From contig OZ253586.1 in assembly GCA_965263155.1 (NCBI GenBank), positions 1,426,001-1,490,000 on the forward strand: a stretch of DNA of 64,000 nucleotides, given 5' to 3'. The notes beneath the pieces are model-generated. The model was not told where the DNA came from, did not search any database, and saw only the letters and a program-made list of their open reading frames with translations. A program made the translations under genes and the position numbers. Shown piece by piece: positions 52,481 through 59,960 of the stretch. Origin of the DNA: JAAXIE01 sp965263155. Its GTDB lineage: Bacteria; Chloroflexota; Dehalococcoidia; Lucifugimonadales; JAAXIE01. Positions within the stretch are counted from its first letter, which is position 1; each line of letters opens with the position of its first letter.

Positions 52481-52696
52481 ATGGTAACTGTACCCATCGT
52501 CTACACCCTTAGCGTTTGACCTGTCGGCGACCAGCTACGCGATGAGTGGCATCGCGAAGGTATTGAGTATGAGGAGCGACTGGTGGACCAGGACCAAGCC
52601 TGCTTGGACGCGGCGCTGGACCTGGGGGTTGCTGTCCCCATCATCGCCTACCCCGACGGCAGGGTCGAACACGGGTATAAGGGAAAGTTTGGTTGA
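52481..52696 (+). CDS. Glutaredoxin-like protein with in-frame TGA at the redox position (candidate selenoprotein)
   Basis: From ATG 52481 (GAGG five bases upstream) the frame reads MVTVPIVYTLSV, then TGA at 52517-52519, then PVGDQLRDEWHREGIEYEER and on to VPIIAYPDGRVEHGYKGKFG, ending TGA 52694-52696 (72 codons). This is a thioredoxin/glutaredoxin-fold opening: strand, then the C-P-x-C active site, helix, and the cis-proline VPII. The TGA falls exactly on the first cysteine; the second is Gly. A SECIS-like hairpin lies at 52538-52556. Frame and promoter are intact. Read as selenocysteine the motif is U-P-V-G; otherwise the gene is broken. A thioredoxin-like gene follows. Confidence 0.6.
52538..52556 (+). 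promoter_or_regulatory. SECIS-like hairpin after the in-frame TGA
   Basis: CGCGATG pairs perfectly with CATCGCG around the loop AGTGG. The apical loop starts 25 bases after the TGA and has G in its second position, as bacterial SECIS elements do. Confidence 0.5.
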
Positions 52697-52761
52697 GCCA
52701 TAGGCTAAGCCCGCCGTAGGCTGGCAACACGATATCCGATTCGAAGCAAGGAGGCCTCCGC

Positions 52762-53346
52762 ATGGCGACTCAGGAGAGCGTGGTTACCCCCCAAAGGTTC
52801 TCAGAAGGGTTCACGTACCCCGACTACTTCGCCCAGATTAAGGTGAATAGAGATAAATTCGAGCAGTTCTACCAGTTCCAGGTCAAGCCTGAAGACGCCG
52901 CGAGGCTGCAGGCTGTAAAGCAGAAGGCCAACGGCCCCAAGAAGATGATGGTGCTGGGCGAGGACTGGTGCCCCGATGTGTTCCGTGGCATGCCCACCCT
53001 AGCCCGGCTCGCTGAAGCGGGGGACTTTGAGATGCGCATCTTTCCCCGCGACTCCCACTTGGACATCATGGAGGAGTTCCTCAAGGAGGGCCAGTGGGCC
53101 TCCATACCCACTGCCGTCTTCTACACCGCCGACCACGAATACATCTGCCACTGGATTGAGCGCCCCGCCGTGGCCGAGCAGGAAATCCTAGCGATATCCG
53201 CCAAGCTGCGTGAAGAAAACCCCGACATGACGGACCAAGAGGTGCTGACTGTCCGCCGTCCTCTCATCATGGACCGCTACCCCGCTTGGCAGCAGGACTC
53301 GATCGATGAGATAGTCGACCTGTTGGAGAACAGAGTCGGAAACTAG
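52762..53346 (+). CDS. Thioredoxin-family protein
   Basis: 194 residues. After a helical N-terminus (residues 1-50) comes the thioredoxin core: KKMMVLGEDWCPDVFRGMPTLARLAEAG near 60-87 with a single cysteine motif CPDV, then MRIFPRDSHLDIMEEFL and the cis-proline segment SIPTAVFY. The resolving cysteine is absent, as in the Thioredoxin_9-like group. The ATG has AAGGAGG upstream. It is 65 bases after the glutaredoxin-like gene, probably in the same transcript. Confidence 0.8.
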   Translation: MATQESVVTPQRFSEGFTYPDYFAQIKVNRDKFEQFYQFQVKPEDAARLQAVKQKANGPKKMMVLGEDWCPDVFRGMPTLARLAEAGDFEMRIFPRDSHLDIMEEFLKEGQWASIPTAVFYTADHEYICHWIERPAVAEQEILAISAKLREENPDMTDQEVLTVRRPLIMDRYPAWQQDSIDEIVDLLENRVGN

Positions 53347-53372
53347 TCCTCCCTCGGATACTCTGGAACTGC

Positions 53373-53410
53373 CGGCCCGTTACATCCCAATGTTGCGACG
53401 TAGCGGGCCG
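53373..53410 (+). terminator. Inverted repeat after the thioredoxin gene, overlapping a -10 box
   Basis: CGGCCCG (53373-53379) and CGGGCCG (53404-53410), followed by TTATAATT. The TATAAT at 53412-53417 may also be the -10 of the next gene, though no good -35 is present. Confidence 0.45.
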
Positions 53411-53449
53411 TTATAATTCGCATCTAAACGGCAGAGCAGGAGGCAGACG

Positions 53450-54445
53450 ATGGCCAGTAGCAGACAGGGTTACGTTTTCGCAGGCGCGGAGGCTGGAGGG
53501 CTGTTCCGCATGCCCATCGGCAACGGTGACTCGTGGGAGAATGTGACGGCAGGACTGCCCCGCGCCGCCGCGGTCAGGGCCGTCGCAGTTCATCCGCAGG
53601 ACCCCGACACTGTATTCGCGGGCACCCAGAACGGCCCCTACCGCAGCCGCGACGGCGGAGCCAAGTTCGAGCGCCTCGATTTCACTGACACCTACATGGT
53701 GGGCTGGTCCTTCCAATTCGACCCGCACAACCCCGACATCGTCTACTTCGGCACTTCCCCTGCCCAGGTGTACCGCAGCGAGAATGGCGGCGACAGCTGG
53801 GAATCGCTGGGCCTGAACCAAGGCTCCGACGTGGTGACCATGGACTTTCCCACCAGGCTCATCGCCATTACAGTCGACCCCGCGGACTCCAACCTCATCT
53901 ATGCTGCCTTGGAGGTGGGTGGTGTGGTACGTAGCCGCGATGGCGGGCGCACTTGGCAGGACTGCAAGGAAGGGATGGCCCCTGATGAAGGCCGCTTGGA
54001 CATGCACGGCATCGTTACCAGCCCGTCCACCCCTGGCAGCGTCTACATCACGACGCGCCCCGGCCCATTCACCAGCCAGAATCAAGGCGACACTTGGGAC
54101 TTCGTCGACATGAGCGACGTCTCTCCCATCACCTACACCCGCGAGATGAAGGTAGCCCCCCACGACCCCAACATGATTTACGTGGCCATGGGTCGCGCGG
54201 CCGTGTCCCACAACGGGGCCCTGTGGCGTACCAAGGATCTGATGGGCAACTGGGAGCGAATGGACCACGGCATCGAGGCCCATAGCACCATGATGTCGGT
54301 GGACATCAACCGCGCCCACCCCGAACAGGTCTTCTGCGCCACCCGAAGCGGCGAAGTCTTCGGCACACTGGACGACGGCGCAAACTGGACGGCTTACCCC
54401 CTACCGGAGCACGCCCGCGAGATCCGCACCGTCGCCTGCGGCTGA
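53450..54445 (+). CDS. BNR/Asp-box beta-propeller protein
   Basis: 331-residue propeller with sialidase-type Asp boxes: YRSRDGGAKFERL, YRSENGGDSWESL, VRSRDGGRTWQDC and SQNQGDTWDFV. No signal peptide is visible, so it is cytosolic or exported by another route. Related VPS10/YCF48-like propellers assist assembly or bind glycans; no function can be given. AGGAGG sits six bases before the ATG. Its last codons, IRTVACG-stop, occur again at 54917-54942. Confidence 0.78.
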   Translation: MASSRQGYVFAGAEAGGLFRMPIGNGDSWENVTAGLPRAAAVRAVAVHPQDPDTVFAGTQNGPYRSRDGGAKFERLDFTDTYMVGWSFQFDPHNPDIVYFGTSPAQVYRSENGGDSWESLGLNQGSDVVTMDFPTRLIAITVDPADSNLIYAALEVGGVVRSRDGGRTWQDCKEGMAPDEGRLDMHGIVTSPSTPGSVYITTRPGPFTSQNQGDTWDFVDMSDVSPITYTREMKVAPHDPNMIYVAMGRAAVSHNGALWRTKDLMGNWERMDHGIEAHSTMMSVDINRAHPEQVFCATRSGEVFGTLDDGANWTAYPLPEHAREIRTVACG

Positions 54446-54469
54446 GAACGCTCTGAAGGGAGTGACCAG

Positions 54470-54706
54470 ATGCCCAAGCTGTACAAACTGCCATATACCC
54501 TACGATCACCCTCTGAGGACACGGAGGACATGTACTTGGCGGAGGTTCTCATACTGCCGGGGTGTCGTGCATGGGGCACAACTGCCGAAGAAGCCCTGTC
54601 TAACCTGGAAGGCGTGGCGGCCGACTTCATCGCATCCTACCAGGACCACGGCGATGAGCTCCCCGATTCAATCTCTCAAGCTGGGGAGCTCGTGATTACG
54701 GTTTGA
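54470..54706 (+). CDS. hicB: HicB-like antitoxin
   Basis: 78 residues with the HicB pattern: YLAEVLILPGCRAWGTTAEEALSNLEGVAADFIASYQDHG. HicB masks HicA and usually binds the operon's DNA; no extra C-terminal DNA-binding domain is present here. Its stop overlaps the TTG of hicA. The order hicB-hicA is the less usual one. The pair lies between two copies of the 3' end of the BNR gene. Confidence 0.8.
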   Translation: MPKLYKLPYTLRSPSEDTEDMYLAEVLILPGCRAWGTTAEEALSNLEGVAADFIASYQDHGDELPDSISQAGELVITV

Positions 54707-54911
54707 CCTACCGTGAACTCACTGCAAGTTGAGGGCGCTCGGCTGCGAGTTCGACCGGCAGCCGCGTGGTTCCCACGAAATCTGGCATAACCCCGACAAG
54801 AACACGAGGACTACCATCCCCAATTGGGGAGGTAGGGACTTGCGAGCAGGCACGATGAGGGGGATTGTGCGGGACCTCGGTATAGACAGGGGCACGTTCG
54901 ACCAAGCTTAA
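54703..54911 (+). pseudogene. hicA: HicA mRNA interferase, frameshifted
   Basis: HicA is a small double-stranded-RNA-binding-fold toxin that cleaves mRNA. From TTG 54703, overlapping the hicB stop, the frame reads LTYRELTAS then TGA at 54730. One base away the gene continues KLRALGCEFDRQPRGSHEIWHNPD, with the catalytic histidine in RGSHEIW, and GGRDLRAGTMRGIVRDLGI. So one base is missing near 54724-54727 and the first strand is cut from the rest. A 60-residue product from TTG 54729 would lack this strand and is probably inactive. Confidence 0.65.
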
Positions 54912-54916
54912 CGTTC

Positions 54917-54942
54917 GATATCCGCACCGTGGCCTGCGGATG
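54917..54942 (+). repeat. Second copy of the BNR gene 3' end
   Basis: ATCCGCACCGTGGCCTGCGG then ATGA matches ATCCGCACCGTCGCCTGCGG then CTGA at 54422-54444, encoding IRTVACG-stop in both. It lies directly after hicA. Confidence 0.7.
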
Positions 54943-54958
54943 ACAGTTCAACCGCCTC

Positions 54959-55201
54959 GTGGGGGATGAAACCACGTCCAACTGGGAGTCATGCGAAGCT
55001 GTCGAGCGACACACAGAGAAGCTCAGTGGAGCTTGGGTGTTTCGTGGAACGCGCGTGCCCGTATCCGCACTATTTGAGAACTTGAAGGATGGCGCAACCG
55101 TAGACGAATTCCTCGAATGGTATCAAGGAGTCGACCCACATCTAGTGGAGTCGGTCCTCAACCACGAACTAAGATCTTTGGCGGCCGATTCCCTTAGGTG
55201 A
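54959..55201 (+). CDS. DUF433 antitoxin-like protein
   Basis: 80 residues: LSGAWVFRGTRVPVSALFENLKDGATVDEFLEWYQGVDPHLVESVLNH matches DUF433, small HTH-type antitoxins that pair with PIN-like toxins. The GTG start is the only fitting one. Its stop overlaps the GTG of the DUF5615 gene by four bases (GTGA), the usual coupling for this pair. Confidence 0.82.
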   Translation: MGDETTSNWESCEAVERHTEKLSGAWVFRGTRVPVSALFENLKDGATVDEFLEWYQGVDPHLVESVLNHELRSLAADSLR

Positions 55202-55515
55202 GGATTCTGTTCGATCAAGGTACACCTGTGCCCCTTCGTAGACACCTCCGGGGACACTCTATAGACACGGCCGCTGAGATGGGATGGAGCAACCTGCGCA
55301 ATGGGGCCCTATTGGACATGGCCGAGGAGAATGACTACGACCTGCTGATTACCACGGATCAAAGCATCCCCTACCAACAGAGTCTGGAAGGTCGACGCTT
55401 GGGACTTCTCATCCTACGTCCGAATTCGTGGCCCCGCATTCGCACGCGAATCGACCTCACCGTGACCGCCGTAGAGGAGGCCACGCCTGGGACCCTGAAT
55501 GAAGTCTCCATCTAA
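55198..55515 (+). CDS. DUF5615 PIN-like toxin
   Basis: 105 residues of the Mut7-C/PIN-like type: MRILFDQGTPVPLRRHLRGH with the first aspartate, WSNLRNGALLDMAEENDYDLLITTDQSI with further acidic residues, and LGLLILRPNSW. Proposed toxin nuclease of a type II system with the upstream DUF433 protein. Both genes are intact, unlike the hicBA pair before them. It ends 21 bases before the convergent NHL gene. Confidence 0.82.
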   Translation: MRILFDQGTPVPLRRHLRGHSIDTAAEMGWSNLRNGALLDMAEENDYDLLITTDQSIPYQQSLEGRRLGLLILRPNSWPRIRTRIDLTVTAVEEATPGTLNEVSI

Positions 55516-55535
55516 TCTTTGGCCACCAGCCACCC

Positions 55536-56396
55536 CTACCTCGGCTGGCGCACCAGCTTCTGAATCTTCCTCGCCCCTGCGGCGCACAGATACATGTCGC
55601 CACGGGAGTCGATGCCGATGCCGTGGGCGGTGCCCTCTTCCCCCACCGGGCCGACGGCCTCTCCGCCCCAGCGGGCCAGCAGCTCGCCGTCGTGGGTGAG
55701 GATGCTGCACCTGTGCCCGATGCCAGACACGTAGATGATGCCGTTCCCGTCCATCACGATGTCAGTGGGGCGCAGGAAGTCATTCCAGATGTCCAGCAGG
55801 TTGCCGTCGCCGTCGAATATCTGGATCCGGTTGTTCTCCCGGTCGCATACGTAGACGTGCTCGTGTTCATCCACCCAGATGCCATGGGGCAGATTGAACT
55901 GGCCCTCTCCATTGCCGGGCGAACCCCAAGAGTCGAGAATCAGCCCGTCGTTGGTGTACTTGTGGACGCAGGAATTACCGTAGCCATCGGAAACATAGAA
56001 GCAGCCGGAAGGCCCTTCCATCACATCGCTGGGCCGGTCGAAGGGCGTCTGCTCCCCGGCAACGTCTCGAGTGCCTAGGGTGAGCATTCGCTGTCCCCAT
56101 GCAGAGAACTTCATCACCTGATGCGGGTTGCGATCAGTGAGGTAGATCTCGCCTTCCGCATTAAATGAGAGGCCATGGGCATCGGTGATGATTCCCGTGC
56201 CCCAAGAGTTCAGGTACTTGCCGTTGCGGTCGAGGATGAGCATCGAAGGCTGGTCCGCAACTCGGATGAACGCATAGACGCGATCCAGCTGGTCGGCGGC
56301 CACGGAACTGACCATCCCCAGTTCCATGCCCGCAGGTAGCTTCACCCAATCGTCCACTACCTCATACCTGTAATCGCCAGTGCCAACAATAGCCAT
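55536..56396 (-). CDS. NHL-repeat beta-propeller protein
   Basis: 286 residues with six NHL-type blades, for example SWGSPGNGEGQFNLPHGIWVDEHEHVYVCDRENNRIQIFDGDG and GQFNLPHG. Resembles peptidyl-alpha-hydroxyglycine lyase or lactonase-like propellers, but the metal ligands cannot be assigned safely. No signal peptide. GGAGG lies eight bases before the ATG. It is the last gene of the minus-strand series after Uma2 and the SDR. Confidence 0.78.
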   Translation of the reverse strand: MAIVGTGDYRYEVVDDWVKLPAGMELGMVSSVAADQLDRVYAFIRVADQPSMLILDRNGKYLNSWGTGIITDAHGLSFNAEGEIYLTDRNPHQVMKFSAWGQRMLTLGTRDVAGEQTPFDRPSDVMEGPSGCFYVSDGYGNSCVHKYTNDGLILDSWGSPGNGEGQFNLPHGIWVDEHEHVYVCDRENNRIQIFDGDGNLLDIWNDFLRPTDIVMDGNGIIYVSGIGHRCSILTHDGELLARWGGEAVGPVGEEGTAHGIGIDSRGDMYLCAAGARKIQKLVRQPR

Positions 56397-56474
56397 GGCT
56401 CATGTCCTCCATCGTGGTTTATGTCCAGTCGACAGGCTCATCAATCGCTAGGGTAGGGGTACCGTAAAGCGGTC

Positions 56475-57059
56475 TTAGGCAGAGGGCAAGATGTCACTGA
56501 CCATACACGCAAAACCGGGCAGCACATCCAAGCCATCCAGCATATCGTTCTCAGTTAGGGTCGAAGCGGGGTAGCCCTCACGATGTGCTTCCACTGTGCG
56601 CGTCTCCGGATACGCGACCCATACCAAACGCACCCCATATCGCAGCCACATCAGTGCTTTGTCATTTACGTACCGATGACTATCACTCGGTGATGCAACC
56701 TCCACCACCAAGTCGGGCGCAACCTCCGCATAGCCGGTGACCCGGACCCCCGCAGGCATCTTTTCCGTTGAGAAGAAGGCTATGTCGGGCTCCCGCACTG
56801 TGTCGGGGTTACGCTCTAGCCAGACTCCAGAGTCGGATGCTGTGAGGTCTCCCAGATTCTGTGACTCAACGAAGGCGCCCAATCTAGTCGTGAGCTTCGC
56901 GACAATCTTACCGTGCTCATATCCCGTCGGAATGGTCTCGGAAAGCACCCCTCTGACCAATTCACCTCGCACGCCTTCGCTGTACAGCCGTAGCAGGTCG
57001 TCAGCAGCCAATAACTTGGTATTGGTTATTGTCACTTCCAGCACCTTTTCGGGAACCAC
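56475..57059 (-). CDS. Uma2 family (DUF820) putative nuclease
   Basis: 194 residues, intact. A PD-(D/E)XK-like pattern: LVRGVLSETIPTGYEHGKIVAKL, the acidic residues in REPDIAFFS and APDLVVEVASPSD, then WLRYGVRLVWVAYPETRTVEAH. Uma2 genes are small, highly mobile accessory genes common in Chloroflexota and cyanobacteria; the function is unproven. The GTG start is uncertain. Compare the broken relative at 15248. Confidence 0.82.
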   Translation of the reverse strand: MVPEKVLEVTITNTKLLAADDLLRLYSEGVRGELVRGVLSETIPTGYEHGKIVAKLTTRLGAFVESQNLGDLTASDSGVWLERNPDTVREPDIAFFSTEKMPAGVRVTGYAEVAPDLVVEVASPSDSHRYVNDKALMWLRYGVRLVWVAYPETRTVEAHREGYPASTLTENDMLDGLDVLPGFACMVSDILPSA

Positions 57060-57174
57060 ACTGCGTACATCTTACAACGACGGGACTTCAGAAGCACCTC
57101 TTGGCGGAGCCCAAACCCCACCCTCCAGCCTCCGAGTCGGAGAACCCAGACAAGACTCTAGTCCCGACCTCCCC

Positions 57175-58020
57175 TTACCCCATCAACACACGGCGTGTGC
57201 AGTACTGCACTAGACGCTCCGGCAGGAAGCGCGACGCAAAAACGCCCAAGCCTCCATCAAGCCCGACGATATAGCTGGGGCGGGGCCGTTTGGAGCATAT
57301 GATGCGCTCCACCGTGCGGGCTACTCTCAGTGGGTCAGCCCCGCGGTGGTGGAACCGGGCGATACGGTCTTCCATCTCCTTGGAGTAAGACAAGTAGGGG
57401 GAGTCGGGTTTGCCGTTGCGTTCGGCCGTGATCAGGTTACGCGTGAAGTTGGCCCGGATGACCCCCGGTTCTATCACCGCAACCTTGATTCCGAACGGGT
57501 GCACTTCAATGCGCAGCGCCATGGTCAGGCTTCGCAACGCCGACTTGGTGGCGGCGTAAGCCCCTCCGCTGGGGCTGGCGATGTGGGCCGACACCGAGCC
57601 TATGTTGATGATCGCTCCGCCCCCGTTCTCCCGCATGTGGGGAATCAAAGCTTGGCTTAGTCGCAGCGTGGAAAAAAGGTTAGTCTCGAACTGCGCCTGC
57701 ACCTCGGCCATATCCAACTCTTCCAAGTAGCCTCGCAGCCCGTACCCTGCGTTGTTCACCAACACATCAAGGTGCCCGATCCGCTCGATGATCTCTGGCA
57801 CCTGCTCGACACACGCGGGGTCCCCGACGTCCAACTCCCACGGAATGATGTTGTCAGGATGATCGGAGTCGGCTTTCAGAACCAGCAGACGCTCCATCGA
57901 GCGGCCAGAGGCCACGACCAGATAGCCCTGGGATGCTAGATACAGAACAGTAGCCCTGCCGATGCCTTGGGACGCCCCAGTTATGAGGACCGATTTCTGG
58001 CCAAGTGCGGGCATCGGCAT
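57175..58020 (-). CDS. Short-chain dehydrogenase/reductase
   Basis: Classical SDR, 281 residues. NAD(P)-binding VLITGASQGIGRATVLYLA near 11-30, the structural LVNNAGYG, the catalytic Ser in INIGSVSAH, Tyr-x3-Lys in GAYAATKSALRSL, and PGVIRANF. Substrate unknown. It lies in the aromatic-degradation cluster downstream of the cupin and may oxidise a dihydrodiol or related alcohol (inference). Confidence 0.92.
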   Translation of the reverse strand: MPMPALGQKSVLITGASQGIGRATVLYLASQGYLVVASGRSMERLLVLKADSDHPDNIIPWELDVGDPACVEQVPEIIERIGHLDVLVNNAGYGLRGYLEELDMAEVQAQFETNLFSTLRLSQALIPHMRENGGGAIINIGSVSAHIASPSGGAYAATKSALRSLTMALRIEVHPFGIKVAVIEPGVIRANFTRNLITAERNGKPDSPYLSYSKEMEDRIARFHHRGADPLRVARTVERIICSKRPRPSYIVGLDGGLGVFASRFLPERLVQYCTRRVLMG

Positions 58021-58068
58021 TGACCTACCGTCGGAGCAAGAGTAGGAGGGGAGGGGCCTTAGAACCGA

Positions 58069-58410
58069 CTAGACAGGAATAACGATCGACACACGAGGCT
58101 CATTACCCACCACGCGGGTAGTATGCCCTCGACCCGTCGTGTCGTCCGCCAGCATCACATCGCCCGCTCCGAAGATGCGCTTCTCTCCGTTGCCTAGTCC
58201 GACTTCCACCTGTCCTGCCAAGCTGACGATGTACTGGCGCCGTGGAGCAGGGTGGAAGTCGAGGTCGACGCCGGCTTGCTGAGTGCGAAAGGTCATGCTC
58301 TCGGGCTTCTCCGGGGGAGCGCTGGCTGAGTTGCCGCTGACCTCGTACTTCAGGTCGATGTCCTCAAAGTGCGACTCGCCATCGCCTCCGGTGTAGATAC
58401 GGACGATCAA
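58069..58410 (-). CDS. Cupin-like protein
   Basis: 113-residue single-domain cupin. The first motif region is FHPAPRRQYIVSLAGQVEVGLGNGE and the second AGDVMLADDTTGRGHTTRV. The usual H-x-H of metal-binding cupins is partly lost in the first motif. Start TTG at 58410 with GGGAGGG upstream. Lies between a Rieske oxygenase and an SDR, so it could bind or process an aromatic intermediate. Confidence 0.72.
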   Translation of the reverse strand: MIVRIYTGGDGESHFEDIDLKYEVSGNSASAPPEKPESMTFRTQQAGVDLDFHPAPRRQYIVSLAGQVEVGLGNGEKRIFGAGDVMLADDTTGRGHTTRVVGNEPRVSIVIPV

Positions 58411-58423
58411 AATGTCCCTCCCC

Positions 58424-58485
58424 CAACTGATAACACTTCCCGAACTGATAACGGAGGGTGTTGAGGGCTGGCCCCCAACACCCTC
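58424..58485 (-). repeat. Direct and inverted repeats between Rieske and cupin genes
   Basis: AACTGATAAC occurs twice in tandem with an 8-base spacer near 58424-58452, followed by an inverted repeat GAGGGTGTTG (58454-58463) and CAACACCCTC (58476-58485). It may be an operator or processing site inside the operon. Confidence 0.45.
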
Positions 58486-58501
58486 TCACTGCGGTTTTCC
58501 T

Positions 58502-59878
58502 CTAACGCGCCGCCCCGACCACCTTGGTCTCTTCGGCTTGAGGCTGGAAGTTCTCCGTCGCCTCCAGCATGGCGTCGGCAGCGATGGCATCCTGCTGACC
58601 CTTGTCGTTGCTCCACAGCCGCAGGGCGTCTCGCGACTTAAGAGGCATCTTGCGCCTCCAATGGATGATGGCGCGATCATTCGTTCCCAGCTTCTGGGGG
58701 GCCGACGGGTCTAGCCGGTCGAAACGCTGCACGGGCAGGTCTTCCAACTCGTTGATGCCCTTGATCTGGAAGTAGCGCCACATGGTCTGGAAGTATATCC
58801 GGGAGAAGAACCGGTCCCACCAAGTGCGTCCGTTCATAATGCCGAACGTGAACATCATGCTGTAGTTCTCGTCCATGGGCACCGCCCAGCGGCAGTGCAC
58901 CCGGTTGCGGGTGTCCACCAGCGTAAGGCTGGGTAGGCGGTACTCGTTGGTGTACGGCTTGCCGGTGAAGGTCTTGACCCCGCGGCGCCATGCCTTGAGA
59001 GGGCGGAACCACACGCGCTTGGGCCACGTGGCATCCATCAGCGGGAAGTAAGCCTGCTGCGGCGCGTGAACCGTCGGAGCGATGCCCATGCTGTTCTCCG
59101 TCTCCCCCACGACGCGCGTCCCGCTCCAGTAAGCAGGCAACTGCCTGAAGGCTTCCATGTTCAGCAGGCGGCGCATGCGGAAGCGGTGGATGTAGGAGTT
59201 GTGGGAGTCGCCCGAGTTCTCAATGGTGATGCTCCAGTTGATGGGCCACACCTTGGAATAGGTATGCACAATGAAGTTCTTGTCGAAGAACTCCTTGGGC
59301 ATGTCCTCTTCGATGGGCACCGGCTGGGTCTGTCCCATCCAGACGAAGACGATGCCATTGACCACCTTGGTGGGGTAGGACTTGACCCTCAGCTTGCCGT
59401 TCAGGCCCGACTCAGGACCCTCGGTGAGGGCGCCGACGCACAGGCCCGTCTCGTCAAAGGTATAGCCATGGTAGGGGCAACTGATGGTGCCCTCGAATTC
59501 GCAGCGTCCAAAGGACAAAAGAGCGCCCCGGTGCGGGCAGCGGTTCCACACCGCTCCGAACTTGCCGTCCTTGCCCTTAAAGATGACCACATCCTCGCCC
59601 AGCAGCTTGATGCGTTTGCCTCCGCGAGCGCCGAACAACCCATACTTCTTGCGGCCCACCTTGTTGGCCTCAATCGCCGGGTACCAATACTCGCGGTAGC
59701 CCGTCTTGGGTACCAAGTCATGCACCCCAATCTGGGACCAGCCGTACTCGCCGTTGTCGATGCCTTCGGGCCTCTGGCCCCCGATCACCGAGCCTTCCGG
59801 CGTATGCCCGTTACTGTGTCCATTGCTATGCCCGTTGCTACTGTGCCCGTTGCCACTATGACCGTTGGTTGATGTCAT
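58502..59878 (-). CDS. Rieske-type ring-hydroxylating oxygenase
   Basis: 458 residues. An unusual low-complexity N-terminus (repeats of NGHS, residues 5-25) leads to the Rieske domain, ligands C114-x-H116 in NRCPHRGAL and C134-x2-H137 in ISCPYHGYTF. The mononuclear iron motif is ENSGDSHNSYIHR (Asp224, His226, His231). The ending is helical. This is a different branch from the Rieske enzyme at 27020. GAGGAG precedes the ATG. Downstream of the LigB-type dioxygenase, it suits hydroxylation of an aromatic ring before cleavage. Confidence 0.9.
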   Translation of the reverse strand: MTSTNGHSGNGHSSNGHSNGHSNGHTPEGSVIGGQRPEGIDNGEYGWSQIGVHDLVPKTGYREYWYPAIEANKVGRKKYGLFGARGGKRIKLLGEDVVIFKGKDGKFGAVWNRCPHRGALLSFGRCEFEGTISCPYHGYTFDETGLCVGALTEGPESGLNGKLRVKSYPTKVVNGIVFVWMGQTQPVPIEEDMPKEFFDKNFIVHTYSKVWPINWSITIENSGDSHNSYIHRFRMRRLLNMEAFRQLPAYWSGTRVVGETENSMGIAPTVHAPQQAYFPLMDATWPKRVWFRPLKAWRRGVKTFTGKPYTNEYRLPSLTLVDTRNRVHCRWAVPMDENYSMMFTFGIMNGRTWWDRFFSRIYFQTMWRYFQIKGINELEDLPVQRFDRLDPSAPQKLGTNDRAIIHWRRKMPLKSRDALRLWSNDKGQQDAIAADAMLEATENFQPQAEETKVVGAAR

Positions 59879-59914
59879 TCATTCACTCCTCGTCCTAACC
59901 TTCTCCCATGCATC

Positions 59915-59942
59915 GTAGGGGCGATTCACGAATCGCCCCTAC
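59915..59942. repeat. 28-base palindrome, likely dispersed element
   Basis: GTAGGGGCGATTC (59915-59927), AC, GAATCGCCCCTAC (59930-59942), perfect 13-base arms between two genes. The GTAGGGGCG arm also occurs in the terminator at 26924. Confidence 0.65.
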
Positions 59943-59960
59943 CCCGGTCCCCTGATCTCG

